Assembly: GCF_000013605.1 (NCBI RefSeq)
Contig: NC_007908.1
Location: forward strand, 1,488,001 to 1,552,000
Direction of reading: 5' to 3'
Length of the DNA: 64,000 nt
Origin: Rhodoferax ferrireducens T118
GTDB lineage: Bacteria; Pseudomonadota; Gammaproteobacteria; Burkholderiales; Burkholderiaceae_C
Part shown: positions 35,638-43,663 of the stretch, in pieces
Position numbering within the stretch: the first letter of the stretch is position 1
How the letters are laid out: each line of letters starts with the position of its first letter
Position numbers and translations under genes: made by a program
The notes under the pieces: generated by a model
What the model saw: the letters and a program-made list of their open reading frames with translations, nothing else
Told to the model about the DNA's origin: nothing
The model's database searches: none

Positions 35638-36051
35638 TTACTCGTGAACATCGGTGTACCTGAACGAGCCATGGGAGAGGGCTGTCTTCTTCAATAGATC
35701 ACGACGCATGGCGAGAACAATTTCTCCAACCACCTTACGCCCGGCTTCGGGATCAGGAGTTGCGCCTCGATTCGCAATTACGAGAGCCACCAAATTGTTG
35801 ATTGCCTCAATAACCTCGTCAGAAGCATATAGCCACGATTGATATTGTTCCTCGAAGAATTCTCGTTTCAGTTTGCCAGACGTGGTGGTGCCGACGAACC
35901 CTTGTAACTTGACCAATAGCTTGGCGTACTTTTCTTCCTTAAAGTGAATGATTGATTCATCACGCTTTGCTCGGGACGTGAAGAAATATGCCAAGAATGC
36001 GCCGAGTCCGGCGCTCAACAGCGGCTCAATTGTAATGAGCCATTCTTTCAT
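35638..36051 (-). CDS. Unknown protein with one N-terminal membrane helix
   Basis: A 137-residue protein I do not recognise. Residues ~5-24 (LITIEPLLSAGLGAFLAYFF) form one membrane anchor, followed by a positively charged SRAKRDE turn. The rest is a helical, charge-rich cytoplasmic domain with YAKLLVKLQGFVGTTTSGKL and a stretch ending in a VGEIVLAMRRDLL helix. Base composition is AT-richer than its neighbours. It follows the 81-residue membrane protein gene by 12 bp on the same strand, so the two are probably one transcript within the tRNA-Ser island. Confidence 0.65.
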   Translation of the reverse strand: MKEWLITIEPLLSAGLGAFLAYFFTSRAKRDESIIHFKEEKYAKLLVKLQGFVGTTTSGKLKREFFEEQYQSWLYASDEVIEAINNLVALVIANRGATPDPEAGRKVVGEIVLAMRRDLLKKTALSHGSFRYTDVHE

Positions 36052-36063
36052 GGGCGTAAAGGG

Positions 36064-36309
36064 CTATCTTTTAATGTGCAAAAAATGCGCGATTAGAAGG
36101 AGAACAAGGTAGGTCGCGCCACATATGGCCGCTGTCGCCAAGAGAGTTAAAACCGGGTGCCAAGATGATTCTTTTCGGGCGGCTGAGCGCAGATATGCAG
36201 CCCCATCATCTTCACCAACAGAAACAGGCGAGCGAAAAGAAGGCTTCTCAACGTGACCTTGTTTCTCTTTCCACCACTCGCGGTAATAGTCTCGATCCTG
36301 CATTCCCAT
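36064..36309 (-). CDS. Unknown small membrane protein
   Basis: An 81-residue protein not recognised. The N-terminal ~50 residues are very polar (DRDYYREWWKEKQGHVEK). The C-terminal third is one strong membrane segment (VLTLLATAAICGATYLVLLLIAHFL), so it is probably tail-anchored. An alternative start lies two codons in. It is the first gene of the pair in the tRNA-Ser island. Confidence 0.55.
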   Translation of the reverse strand: MGMQDRDYYREWWKEKQGHVEKPSFRSPVSVGEDDGAAYLRSAARKESSWHPVLTLLATAAICGATYLVLLLIAHFLHIKR

Positions 36310-36339
36310 GAACGGAATGTAGCAGGCGCCAAAAGGTGT

Positions 36340-36585
36340 CTATGTCAGACTGGAGTGGTTTGGTTTGGTGACACGGTAGGCGGCACGCTTGACGACCGAA
36401 GGATGAACGTTCATGACCGCCGCGAGGCCATGCAAGGTGTAGCTGCCAGATGCACGCTTCTTAAGCATATCGGCTTGGGTTTCAAGTATCAAGGGCTGCC
36501 TATCGGTGCAGGCGTGATCTTGTTTGTATGCTCGACCGGCCCATGCTTGAAGTGCCAGCCGTTGTCGTGTACGTGTCTGATTTCA
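36340..36585 (-). pseudogene. Decayed coding sequence between tRNA-Ser and the island genes
   Basis: A frame open from the tRNA 3' end to the stop at 36340-36342 reads LALQAWAGRAYKQDHACTD, then MLKKRASGSYTLHGLAAVMN, then VHPSVVKRAAYRVTKPN. The middle looks like a helix-turn-helix. The only ATG is at 36468 (42 codons). Protein-like composition and the related segment at the other direct repeat suggest the remains of a gene, perhaps a recombinase or regulator, but I cannot name a family. Confidence 0.3.
36347..36379. repeat. Imperfect 33-bp direct repeat, right copy
   Basis: AGACTGGA...TGGTTTGGTGACACGGTAG; partner of 35597-35629. The two copies bracket both unknown membrane-protein genes. Confidence 0.6.
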
Positions 36586-36586
36586 T

Positions 36587-36674
36587 TGGCGGAAGCTTAG
36601 GGATTCGAACCCTAGAAACCTTTCGGTTTGCCGGTTTTCAAGACCGGTGCAATCGACCACTCTGCCAAGCTTCC
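36587..36674 (-). tRNA. tRNA-Ser (anticodon UGA)
   Basis: An 88-nt class II tRNA. The acceptor stem is GGAAGCT/AGCTTCC with discriminator G and an encoded CCA. The anticodon arm is CCGGT-CTTGAAA-ACCGG (anticodon TGA), followed by a long variable arm and T-arm CTAGG-GTTCGAA-CCCTA. TAGAAT at 36689-36684 on the minus strand may be its -10 box. Confidence 0.95.
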
Positions 36675-36847
36675 AAGCCGCGTATTCTAGCTGGCTTGCT
36701 GCCTAGCGCTGCTGTCCGGGATGGCAATCAATGGGCTGAGGTCCCAAACGGCAGAGCGCCTACGACGCTGTGGGCGCCAAGTGGTCAAAGAGCAGGCCTT
36801 GTGACCCCGCCCACTGACGCTGATCCGGGCGATGTCAAAATCGCGGC

Positions 36848-37150
36848 ATGCAAACGCCTCCTTCCCCACCCAATACACCACCCGGCCAAGCTCCTGTCCA
36901 AATCCGCAACCCCCTGCATGGGCTCACCCTGGAGGCCATCGTCACCGCGCTGGTGGCGCACTACGGCTGGGCGGGACTTGCGGAGCGCATTCCGGTGCGC
37001 TGTTTCGCCAGCGACCCCAGCATGGCGTCTAGTCTGAAATTTTTGCGCAAAACGCCGTGGGCGCGCGACAAGGTGGAGGGGCTTTATCTCTTTATGCTGC
37101 GCGAAACGCGCCGCGCAAGCGGTGGCCGACCACCCGCGTCGCAGCTATGA
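36848..37150 (+). CDS. VF530 family (DUF2132) protein
   Basis: A 100-residue protein. [35 protein letters not shown] and [21 protein letters not shown] are the conserved VF530 sequence (a small helical DNA-binding-like fold of unknown function). The first ~20 residues are Pro-rich and the last ~15 (after MLRE) do not match the usual end, so the C-terminus may be altered. The 173 bp back to the tRNA hold nothing else recognised. Confidence 0.8.
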   Translation: MQTPPSPPNTPPGQAPVQIRNPLHGLTLEAIVTALVAHYGWAGLAERIPVRCFASDPSMASSLKFLRKTPWARDKVEGLYLFMLRETRRASGGRPPASQL

Positions 37151-37260
37151 GGCTTACGGGAGAGTATTCCCGTCCTTTCTCAATATCGGACAAGGACTAA
37201 ATCGTTGCATGCTTGATTTTGGTAGATTCTTTCGCGTCCATTTTCGTTTCACTTGGCAGT

Positions 37261-37471
37261 GAGTTGGGTCATCTGCGCAAGGGCGACACCAGCCTGAAGA
37301 TGCAGTTGGCTGGCCGGGCGCATGCTCAAGGTGCTGCCCCAGCGGCGCGACTGTGCGCTGCAGCGCTTGGGTCGCAGCGGCATTGATCACCCCGCGCTGC
37401 AGCCCGACAGCAGCGCATTTTTTGCAGCCCGACCCTTTTCCGAAGTTGCATTTGACAGCAAGGTCTCGTAA
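37261..37471 (+). pseudogene. Possible frameshifted gene remnant of unknown family
   Basis: One frame from 37261 reads ELGHLRKGDTSLKMQLAGR; another, from ~37310, reads LAGRMLKVLPQRRDCALQRL, GIDHPALQPDSSAFFAAR and PFSEVAFDSKVS, stop at 37469-37471. The shared LAGR at the crossover suggests a small insertion that broke one gene. No start is visible upstream. The family was not recognised. The remainder of 37151-37529 shows nothing else. Confidence 0.35.
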
Positions 37472-37529
37472 CCTTGGCACTGAGTCACCGTCGCGTGAGG
37501 CCGCGTGCCAGCTATTTGGGAGTTTCATC

Positions 37530-37907
37530 ATGAAGACAACACCGGTTAAAAGCCTGCGCCATTTTTCACGCATACCGTTTGCCGCCGAGGTGTCGCTGCA
37601 ACTGCATGACCGCACGATCAGCGTGCAGTTGGTCGACATCGCGCTCAAGGGCGCCCTGGTGCAGACCGCGACCGCGCAGCCGCTGGTGCTGCAGGAAAAA
37701 TGCCGCCTGGTGCTGCCGCTGACGGATGGCGGTGAGGCGATCGAGATGGCCGGGAAAATTGTGCACCTGGAAGATCAGCGCGTCGGCATCGAATGCCAGG
37801 ACATTGAGGTACTCAGCATGACCCGGCTGCGCCGACTCCTGGAGTTGAACGCGGGAGACGCCGACCAAATGAATCGGGAACTCTCCTATTTGTTTGCCAG
37901 GCCTTGA
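37530..37907 (+). CDS. PilZ-domain protein
   Basis: A 125-residue protein. The c-di-GMP-binding RxxxR is RHFSR near residue 10, and the second motif reads DIALKGALV (the usual D/N-x-S-x-x-G has Ala for Ser). A PilZ barrel follows, with GKIVHLEDQRVGIECQ, then a helical tail. It would sense c-di-GMP, consistent with the GGDEF/EAL protein encoded in this window. Start ATG 37530 with GGGAG upstream; the frame further upstream lies in decayed sequence. Confidence 0.8.
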   Translation: MKTTPVKSLRHFSRIPFAAEVSLQLHDRTISVQLVDIALKGALVQTATAQPLVLQEKCRLVLPLTDGGEAIEMAGKIVHLEDQRVGIECQDIEVLSMTRLRRLLELNAGDADQMNRELSYLFARP

Positions 37908-37970
37908 CTGGCGTTGTCTGACAAGGCGCTATCTCAAGCCACGAGTTGACGGTATGGCTTGAAGCATTTT

Positions 37971-38020
37971 GACCTCTAGCTCCCGTGAAATAAGCGTAGT
38001 TAGCTATAAATGTAATAGCA
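37971..38020. repeat. Dispersed palindromic repeat, copy 8
   Basis: GACCTCTAGCTCCCGTGAAA, then TAGCTATAAATGTAATAGCA. It lies between the PilZ gene and the convergent membrane-protein gene. Confidence 0.65.
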
Positions 38021-38051
38021 AAAAAATGCTTACGCGTGCTGGCGGATCGTC

Positions 38052-38417
38052 TCACTGGCTTGCCAGTTGCGCATTCTCGGCGCTTGATAGGCCACTGCCA
38101 TTGGCCGACGCACTCAGTTGCAACAGGCAACTGTCGCTTGCGCCGCGGGCGGGCAAGGCTTTGCAGCGCCAGGTGGCCTCGGCCTGAAGGGCGTAGGCCT
38201 TGTGCCGCAACTCGCCTTGCTGCACCGCCTCATACACGACCTGATGAAAAGCCAGCAGCAGACCCAGGATGGTCAGACTTCCCAGAATGGTCGACCAGAC
38301 CGGCGAGCGCAAGCCGGCGGGCAAGCGGTACCACCATTGCCGCAACGAGCGTTGATGCGCGGCGAAGTCGTCGGCCCAGCCGTGCGGCAAAACAAAGTTT
38401 GTGCGGGGGAGGTTCAT
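38052..38417 (-). CDS. Unknown single-pass membrane protein
   Basis: A 121-residue protein not recognised. A polar Trp/Arg-rich N-terminus (residues 1-38) is followed by one hydrophobic segment (SPVWSTILGSLTILGLLLAF, ~39-58) and a C-terminal ~60-residue domain with two Cys (WRCKALPARG, SDSCLLQLSASANG) that could be disulfide-bonded in the periplasm. AGGAG 7 nt before ATG 38417 supports the call. The 182 bp to slyX contain no other gene. Confidence 0.6.
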   Translation of the reverse strand: MNLPRTNFVLPHGWADDFAAHQRSLRQWWYRLPAGLRSPVWSTILGSLTILGLLLAFHQVVYEAVQQGELRHKAYALQAEATWRCKALPARGASDSCLLQLSASANGSGLSSAENAQLASQ

Positions 38418-38599
38418 GAACTGGCTCCTGATTCGGCTGCGCGGGATGCGAACCGATTGGGTGCCAATGTAGGAGGCTATTGCGCCAGCGTCTGTGCGGT
38501 AGATAACGTTGCGCCTGGAATCGGCCCGTGGTGGTGCCGGCCTGGTCCGGCTGGTGGCACGTACTTGGTACGCACTTCAATTTCAGGTCCAATACGGGC

Positions 38600-38818
38600 A
38601 TGGACCACCCCAACGACACCGAACAACGCCTGACGGAACTTGAGATCAAGGCCACCTTCACCGAAGACTTGCTGGACCAGCTCGACCAGGTCATCGTGCG
38701 TCAACAGGAACAAATTGAGCTGCTGATGCGCGAACTGGCGCAACTGCGTCAGCAGCCCCGCGACGACGGCGTGGGCGGGCCGCGCCCTGCGCACGACGAT
38801 CTGCCGCCGCACTATTGA
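38600..38818 (+). CDS. slyX: SlyX family protein
   Basis: A 72-residue coiled-coil protein: TEQRLTELEIKATFTEDLLDQLDQVIVRQQEQIELLMREL, then a Pro-rich tail ending in DDLPPHY, the standard SlyX ending. Function unknown. ATG 38600 fits the family length. Its 3' end overlaps the convergent TPR gene by 7 bp. Confidence 0.9.
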   Translation: MDHPNDTEQRLTELEIKATFTEDLLDQLDQVIVRQQEQIELLMRELAQLRQQPRDDGVGGPRPAHDDLPPHY

Positions 38819-40497
38819 TCCGCTTTGACTCCGCCGGGCGAAACGGCGCTGGCTGCTTTGGCGGGCGCAGCGCCGCCGCGCAAGGTCAAACCACCGGGTT
38901 GGCGCCTTTGTTCCCCGAACGCCGACCGATTGCTCTGGGTGGCAAAGCGTGTGCGTAAGTCATTCACGGCTTCGCTCAGTCTGGGCGCGTCGGCAATTTT
39001 GTCGACATAGCGATGCAGCACCAGATAAGCGGTTTCGATCAACTTGGCATTGAGAGTGGCATTGCCGTGAAACAGGAGGTGCTTGACCGACGCCTGCGGG
39101 TCCCCGCTCATGCTGAGGGACACGGCGTATTCGGTGATTTTCAGAATCTGGCTGTGGGCTGAGCGAATGCGCTCAGCATAAGGCGGGTGGATGGCCGCGG
39201 CACCGGCGAGCAGTTCGCTGAGGGTGTTGTTGGTGCAAAAACGCAGCGCCAGTGTGTCGACAAAAGACGCCACTTCGTCGAGCTGGATGGCTTTGTTTGC
39301 CAATTGCGCCAGCAAGGCCAACTGATTCGAGGCGGCTTCAAAATCGAAGTTGGGCGAACTGATGGTGAGGGCCATGGTGCGCACGGCATCGACCGCCTGC
39401 GCAAACTGACCTTGCTGAATCGACGACAGCACCTCGACAATGCCAGACAAGCGTTGGTGGCGTTCGTTTTTTGGGTCTTTTTCGATCAGGCGGGCAAAGT
39501 CGTCGCGACAGCGCTGCAGACCTTTGCCGTCGCCATTCTCGAGGCGGGTGAAGGCCAGCAGTACCAGTGTCTGGCAGTCGAACATTTTCGAGTCCAGCCC
39601 CAGCCGGGCGGTGCGGTCGAGTATCTTTTCGGCCTCTTGCCGGTCCCCTGCGTAGTAAGTCATCATGCCCAGATTTTGCAGACGACTGATGGACGCGGGT
39701 GTCAGGTTGGCGGCCATTTTGTAGGTGGCCAGCGCCTGATCAAACTTGCCGAGTTCAAACTGGGCGCGGCCCAGCACGTCATAGGCATCGCTGTAGCTGG
39801 GGTCTTCGCTGATCAGGTTCTCCAGCGTGCTGGCGGCGCGGGCGGTTTGGCCTGCGTCCAGCAGAGAGCGGGCCACGCCGAGTTTGGCCCAGGGCAGGGT
39901 TTTGGCTTGCACCACCGCTTCGTACATGGTCTGGGCCTGGGCGTATTGGCCGGTGCGCAGCAACAACTCGGCGCCGACGCGGGCGGCATAGAGCCAAAAC
40001 AGGCCTCTCGTTTCAAAGCGCTGCTGACAGAGCTGGGCAGCGTGTTCAAAATCTTCTGCTTCGACGGCGGAGAATATCTCCTGCAAGGAAATTTTGCGAA
40101 TGCGCGCCTGGCGCAGACGATCCCCCAACTGGGCGGCCTTATGTGGCTTGAGCAAATAGCCATCCAGCGCCGACTCGGCGGCCTCGGCTACCTTGGCGTA
40201 GGTGGCCTCGGCGGTGACCATGATGAAAACAGTTGAAAACGGCAGTAATTGGTTGCGTCGCAAGTCATCGAGCAGGTCTTGGCCAGACGAGGCTTCGTTG
40301 GCAAAATGCTGCTCACACAACACAACATCAAACGAGCGGTACTCAAGTTGGCGGCGAGCATCGGCCAGTCGGGCGCATTGCGCGATGTTGCCCAGGCCCA
40401 GGTCTCGCAACTGTGACACCAAAATGGAGCGTGAGGTCGGGTTGCTGTCAATCACCAGCGCTTGCGAGGCCGACAAGTCATCTTCAGGCAGCGCCAT
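38812..40497 (-). CDS. Receiver-domain protein with TPR repeats; acceptor Asp replaced by Glu
   Basis: A 561-residue protein. Residues ~10-130 form a receiver (ALVIDSNPTSRSIL, the conserved Thr in VTAEA at 95, Lys in LLKPHK at 117), but the phospho-acceptor position is E62 (DVVLCEQHF) and the acidic pair is D-S. From ~140 a TPR solenoid follows (GQYAQAQTMYEAVVQ, YSDAYDVLGRAQFELGKFDQALATYKMA). The end (~500-561) is low complexity. No DNA-binding or enzymatic output is seen. It probably acts as a protein-interaction platform that may not be regulated by phosphorylation. Confidence 0.83.
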   Translation of the reverse strand: MALPEDDLSASQALVIDSNPTSRSILVSQLRDLGLGNIAQCARLADARRQLEYRSFDVVLCEQHFANEASSGQDLLDDLRRNQLLPFSTVFIMVTAEATYAKVAEAAESALDGYLLKPHKAAQLGDRLRQARIRKISLQEIFSAVEAEDFEHAAQLCQQRFETRGLFWLYAARVGAELLLRTGQYAQAQTMYEAVVQAKTLPWAKLGVARSLLDAGQTARAASTLENLISEDPSYSDAYDVLGRAQFELGKFDQALATYKMAANLTPASISRLQNLGMMTYYAGDRQEAEKILDRTARLGLDSKMFDCQTLVLLAFTRLENGDGKGLQRCRDDFARLIEKDPKNERHQRLSGIVEVLSSIQQGQFAQAVDAVRTMALTISSPNFDFEAASNQLALLAQLANKAIQLDEVASFVDTLALRFCTNNTLSELLAGAAAIHPPYAERIRSAHSQILKITEYAVSLSMSGDPQASVKHLLFHGNATLNAKLIETAYLVLHRYVDKIADAPRLSEAVNDLRTRFATQSNRSAFGEQRRQPGGLTLRGGAAPAKAASAVSPGGVKADQ

Positions 40498-40653
40498 CAG
40501 TCACGCTCCAGCTGCCATTGAGCCGCCATGGTTGAACACTCAATTCTGTCACCTCGGGTCCTGTTGATCAAAAATAATGGCACTACGCTGAACCAGTGCC
40601 ATTGTTTGGCCGGTGACAGTGACGATCAAGATGTCAGGAGGTGCAGCGGGGGT

Positions 40654-41265
40654 TCATCGGCGGACCAATTGCAGCGCCAACTCGTGCGAGAGATTGGGAT
40701 GGGAAACCCTGGCGTAGGGTGGCTTGGGCCAAACCCAATCCTTTTGTGGGAACAAAGCGCGCATGGCATTGATGTCGCAGTGGTAGGGGGGGCCCTGAAT
40801 CAGACCCTCTTCAGTGGCGGCCGGGCGAATCATCTGCATAAACAGCACCCAAAGACTGCCCTGCGGTTCAAGCCACTGATGCAATTGGCGGGCGTAGTCG
40901 ATCCAATGGTCGGGATGAATCGCACACAGGCAGGTCTGCTCGTAGATCGCGGCAAACTTTTTCTCCGGCTGGTAACTCAGCACATCCGCTTGAAGCACTT
41001 CGGCCTTCAGGCCTCGGGCGTCACAAAGCGCGCGCGTTCTTGTCGTCGCGGCAGCGGTGTAGTCGAGGCCTACGACGTCAAAACCACGCTGGGCCAGCTC
41101 AGCCACTTCCCAGCCGCTGCCGCAGCCCGGAACCGCTATTCGGCAAGGCCGCAGTGCGCCGCTGGCCAGCCACGCGAGAAGCTGAGGGCTTGGGCTGCCG
41201 CGGTCCCAACCGGTTTCCTTTTTTTCAAAACGCTCTTGCCAAAATTCAGTTGTCGGGCCAGCCAT
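40654..41265 (-). CDS. SAM-dependent methyltransferase, thiopurine methyltransferase family
   Basis: A 203-residue class I methyltransferase. The N-terminal FWQERFEKKETGWDRGSPSPQL and the SAM motif RIAVPGCGSGWEVAELAQRGFDVVGLDYT are TPMT-like. DVLSYQPEKKFAAIYEQTCLCAI and the GPPYHCDINAMRALF segment complete the family pattern. Bacterial relatives methylate thiols or Te/Se compounds; the substrate here is unknown. The open frame runs far upstream, antisense to the RNB gene, so the family start ATG 41265 is used. Confidence 0.85.
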   Translation of the reverse strand: MAGPTTEFWQERFEKKETGWDRGSPSPQLLAWLASGALRPCRIAVPGCGSGWEVAELAQRGFDVVGLDYTAAATTRTRALCDARGLKAEVLQADVLSYQPEKKFAAIYEQTCLCAIHPDHWIDYARQLHQWLEPQGSLWVLFMQMIRPAATEEGLIQGPPYHCDINAMRALFPQKDWVWPKPPYARVSHPNLSHELALQLVRR

Positions 41266-41403
41266 GTCAAATACCCCTGTAATTCCAAACACCGTGCCAC
41301 CAGCGAAACCAGTGCCGCTGCATTGTGCCAGCAGCACCGCGCCAAGCTCGGCAGGGAGTAGCGCGCCGACGCTGCATGCCAACACTGCCTGTATATTGTC
41401 GTC

Positions 41404-42882
41404 ATGAACTCCAACCATTCCCATCCCCACCACCGCTCCGACCTCGTCCGCATCGCCACCCGCGCCATGTCCGAGCGTGGGCTTGAACCCGAGTTCCCGG
41501 CGCGTGTCGAGACCGAACTGGCTGCCATCAAAGGACCCGGCAGCGAGGTCGGTCCTGATATTCACGATCTCACTGATTTGCTGTGGTGCTCCATCGACAA
41601 CGACGATTCGCTCGATCTGGATCAGCTCACCGTCTGCGAGGTGCTGGACCAAGGCGTGGTGAGGCTGTGGGTGGCCATCGCCGATGTGGACGCGCTGGTC
41701 AAAAAGGGCAGCGCCATTGATGGGCATGCGCTCACCAACACGACTTCGGTGTACACGTCGGCCCGCATTTTCCCGATGCTGCCCGAGCGCCTGTCCACCG
41801 ATCTGACCTCGCTCAACTTTGCACAGGAACGGCTGGCGTTGGTGACCGAGATGGTCTTCAACGCCGACGCCTCGCTGGCGGGCGCCACGGTGTACCGGGC
41901 CCGGGTGCGCAACAAGGCCAAGCTGGACTACGACGCTGTCAGCGCCTGGATTGAAAGTGACGGCGCACTGCCAGCCGCCGCGGCCGCGGTGCCGGGCATG
42001 GAGGCGCAACTTCGCACACAGGACGCGCTGGCCCAGCAACTGCGCGTGCGCCGGCGTCTAGAAGGCTCGCTGGAGCTGGAGACTTTCCAGCCGCGCGCCG
42101 TGTTTGACGGTGAGCAGGTGGTTGATATTCGCCAGCAGGTGCAAAACCGCGCGCGTCAGTTGATTGAGGAAGTGATGATTGCCACCAACGGCTGCACCGC
42201 ACGCTACCTGGCAGGGCGGGGCGGCGCCTCGCTGCGGCGCGTGGTGCGCTCGCCCGAGCGCTGGCTGCGCATCGTGGCCGTGGCCCAGGAGTACGGCGAA
42301 ACCCTGCCGGCCGAGCCCGATTCCAAAGCGTTGGAAGCTTTTCTGGCCAAGCGCCACCAGGCCGACCCGCTGCGCTTTCCTGATCTGTCGCTTGTCATCG
42401 TGCGGCTCATGGGTTCGGGCGAGTATGTGGTGGAAACGCCCGGTGGACCGCCGATCGGGCACTTTGGCCTGGCTGTGCGCGACTACACCCACTCCACGGC
42501 ACCGAACCGGCGTTTCCCCGACCTGATCACGTCGCGCCTGCTCAAGGCGGCGCTGGCCGGCAAACCGCAGCCGTATTCCAATGCTGAACTGGCCGAGCTG
42601 GCCCTGCACTGCACCCGGCAGGAAGACTCGGCCCAGAAGGTGGAGCGGCGCATGCGCAAGTCAGAGGCGGCACTATTGCTGGAGTCCCACGTCGGCCAGC
42701 GCTTTGACGCCATCGTGACCGGAAGTACCACGGACGGTATCTGGGTCCGGATTTTCACTCCGCCCGCCGAGGGCAAACTGGTGCGTGGCAAAACCAGCCT
42801 CAAGGTCGGCGACAAGGTCCGCGTCAAGCTGGTGGCCACCGACGTGGATCGCGGTTTTATCGATTTCGTAACGACGGATTGA
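41404..42882 (+). CDS. RNB-domain exoribonuclease (RNase II/R family, short form)
   Basis: A 492-residue protein with a bare RNB catalytic domain. The Mg-site acidic cluster is in DLLWCSIDNDDSLDLDQL, followed by WVAIADVDALVKKGSAID and RIFPMLPERLSTDLTSL. RDYTHSTAPNRRFPDLI is the RNA-anchoring segment. A weak S1-like barrel ends the protein (DAIVTGSTTDGIWVRIF). The cold-shock domains of RNase R are missing, so it is a separate shorter subgroup. It starts 138 bp from the divergent methyltransferase gene. Confidence 0.9.
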   Translation: MNSNHSHPHHRSDLVRIATRAMSERGLEPEFPARVETELAAIKGPGSEVGPDIHDLTDLLWCSIDNDDSLDLDQLTVCEVLDQGVVRLWVAIADVDALVKKGSAIDGHALTNTTSVYTSARIFPMLPERLSTDLTSLNFAQERLALVTEMVFNADASLAGATVYRARVRNKAKLDYDAVSAWIESDGALPAAAAAVPGMEAQLRTQDALAQQLRVRRRLEGSLELETFQPRAVFDGEQVVDIRQQVQNRARQLIEEVMIATNGCTARYLAGRGGASLRRVVRSPERWLRIVAVAQEYGETLPAEPDSKALEAFLAKRHQADPLRFPDLSLVIVRLMGSGEYVVETPGGPPIGHFGLAVRDYTHSTAPNRRFPDLITSRLLKAALAGKPQPYSNAELAELALHCTRQEDSAQKVERRMRKSEAALLLESHVGQRFDAIVTGSTTDGIWVRIFTPPAEGKLVRGKTSLKVGDKVRVKLVATDVDRGFIDFVTTD

Positions 42883-42911
42883 TCCCGTCGCCAGGCGCCG
42901 CCCGAGTCACC

Positions 42912-43367
42912 TCACACCATTGACGGGGGTAGCGCCCGGTCACCGGCGCGACGGCTACGGGCGCGCTGCAACAGCACGGCTATCAGCAGCGCGGCGGCGG
43001 CCGAGCCGGCCATCACCGGCGACGCCGCGAGCATGTCGGCCAAACCGTCGACGGCGTGGACGCTGATCTGCTGGACATGGTTGACCAGCGTGATGACGTC
43101 GCTGGCTTGCACGTTCTGTGCATCCTCAATTTGAACGTGCAGGTCCGGAAAACCGCTGCGAAAGCTAATTTTCGCGAAGATGCCATTGGCGACGGCGACG
43201 AGCGAGAGCACGCCCAGAGGGCGCAGCAGATGCTCAAGCAGGCGGCTGCGCTCAGCCGGGGGCGCGAACTCATAGACTTGACCGACCAGTTGTGCAATCG
43301 TGATTTCCGACACCTGGCACGTCACTCTTTCCGAAGACGCTTCCTCGATCGTAGGATTGTGATTCAT
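42912..43367 (-). CDS. Unknown membrane protein
   Basis: A 151-residue protein not recognised. Two hydrophobic stretches are seen, residues ~50-66 (LGVLSLVAVANGIFA) and ~115-131 (SPVMAGSAAAALLIAVLL), separated by an amphipathic region (VQIEDAQNVQASDVITLVNHVQQIS). TAGGAG ~9 nt before ATG 43367 supports translation. It is alone on its strand here. The 296 bp up to maeB show no supportable gene. Confidence 0.55.
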   Translation of the reverse strand: MNHNPTIEEASSERVTCQVSEITIAQLVGQVYEFAPPAERSRLLEHLLRPLGVLSLVAVANGIFAKISFRSGFPDLHVQIEDAQNVQASDVITLVNHVQQISVHAVDGLADMLAASPVMAGSAAAALLIAVLLQRARSRRAGDRALPPSMV

Positions 43368-43663
43368 GGCATTTCGCTCCTATGGAATAGACCCGCGGCC
43401 TGTCGTGAACGGGGCGGGCACATTTTGAAAACGTTTGGGCAGCATGTTGCTGTCTGGAAGATCTGTCAGGATAAACCAGAGTGGGCGCCGAGGTGTTTCA
43501 ATTTGATGTCCAAATGCGACAGTGTGTAAAGCTCAAAGCAATGCATCTGCGGCGCAGGGACGCGAGCAGCACCGCTGGCTCACTTGCCGTTCATGCACCA
43601 CCTTCGTCCCGGCTTTGACCAGCCGCTGTCAGGCGAGCCGGTCAAAGGTTTGTGGCTGTCGCT

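Larger units (their letters stand above)
35535..36596. mobile_element. Putative small genomic island at tRNA-Ser(UGA)
   Basis: TTGGCGGAAGC occurs at 36586-36596, covering the 3' end of tRNA-Ser plus one base, and again in the same orientation at 35535-35545. The enclosed ~1.05 kb is clearly more AT-rich than its surroundings. It holds two unknown membrane-protein genes and decayed coding sequence. It also has an imperfect 33-bp direct repeat (27/33 identical) at 35597-35629 and 36347-36379, exactly 750 bp apart. The tRNA 3'-end fragment at the distal side is the geometry of integrase-mediated insertion, but no integrase gene is recognisable and the putative att core is only 11 bp. Confidence 0.4.
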
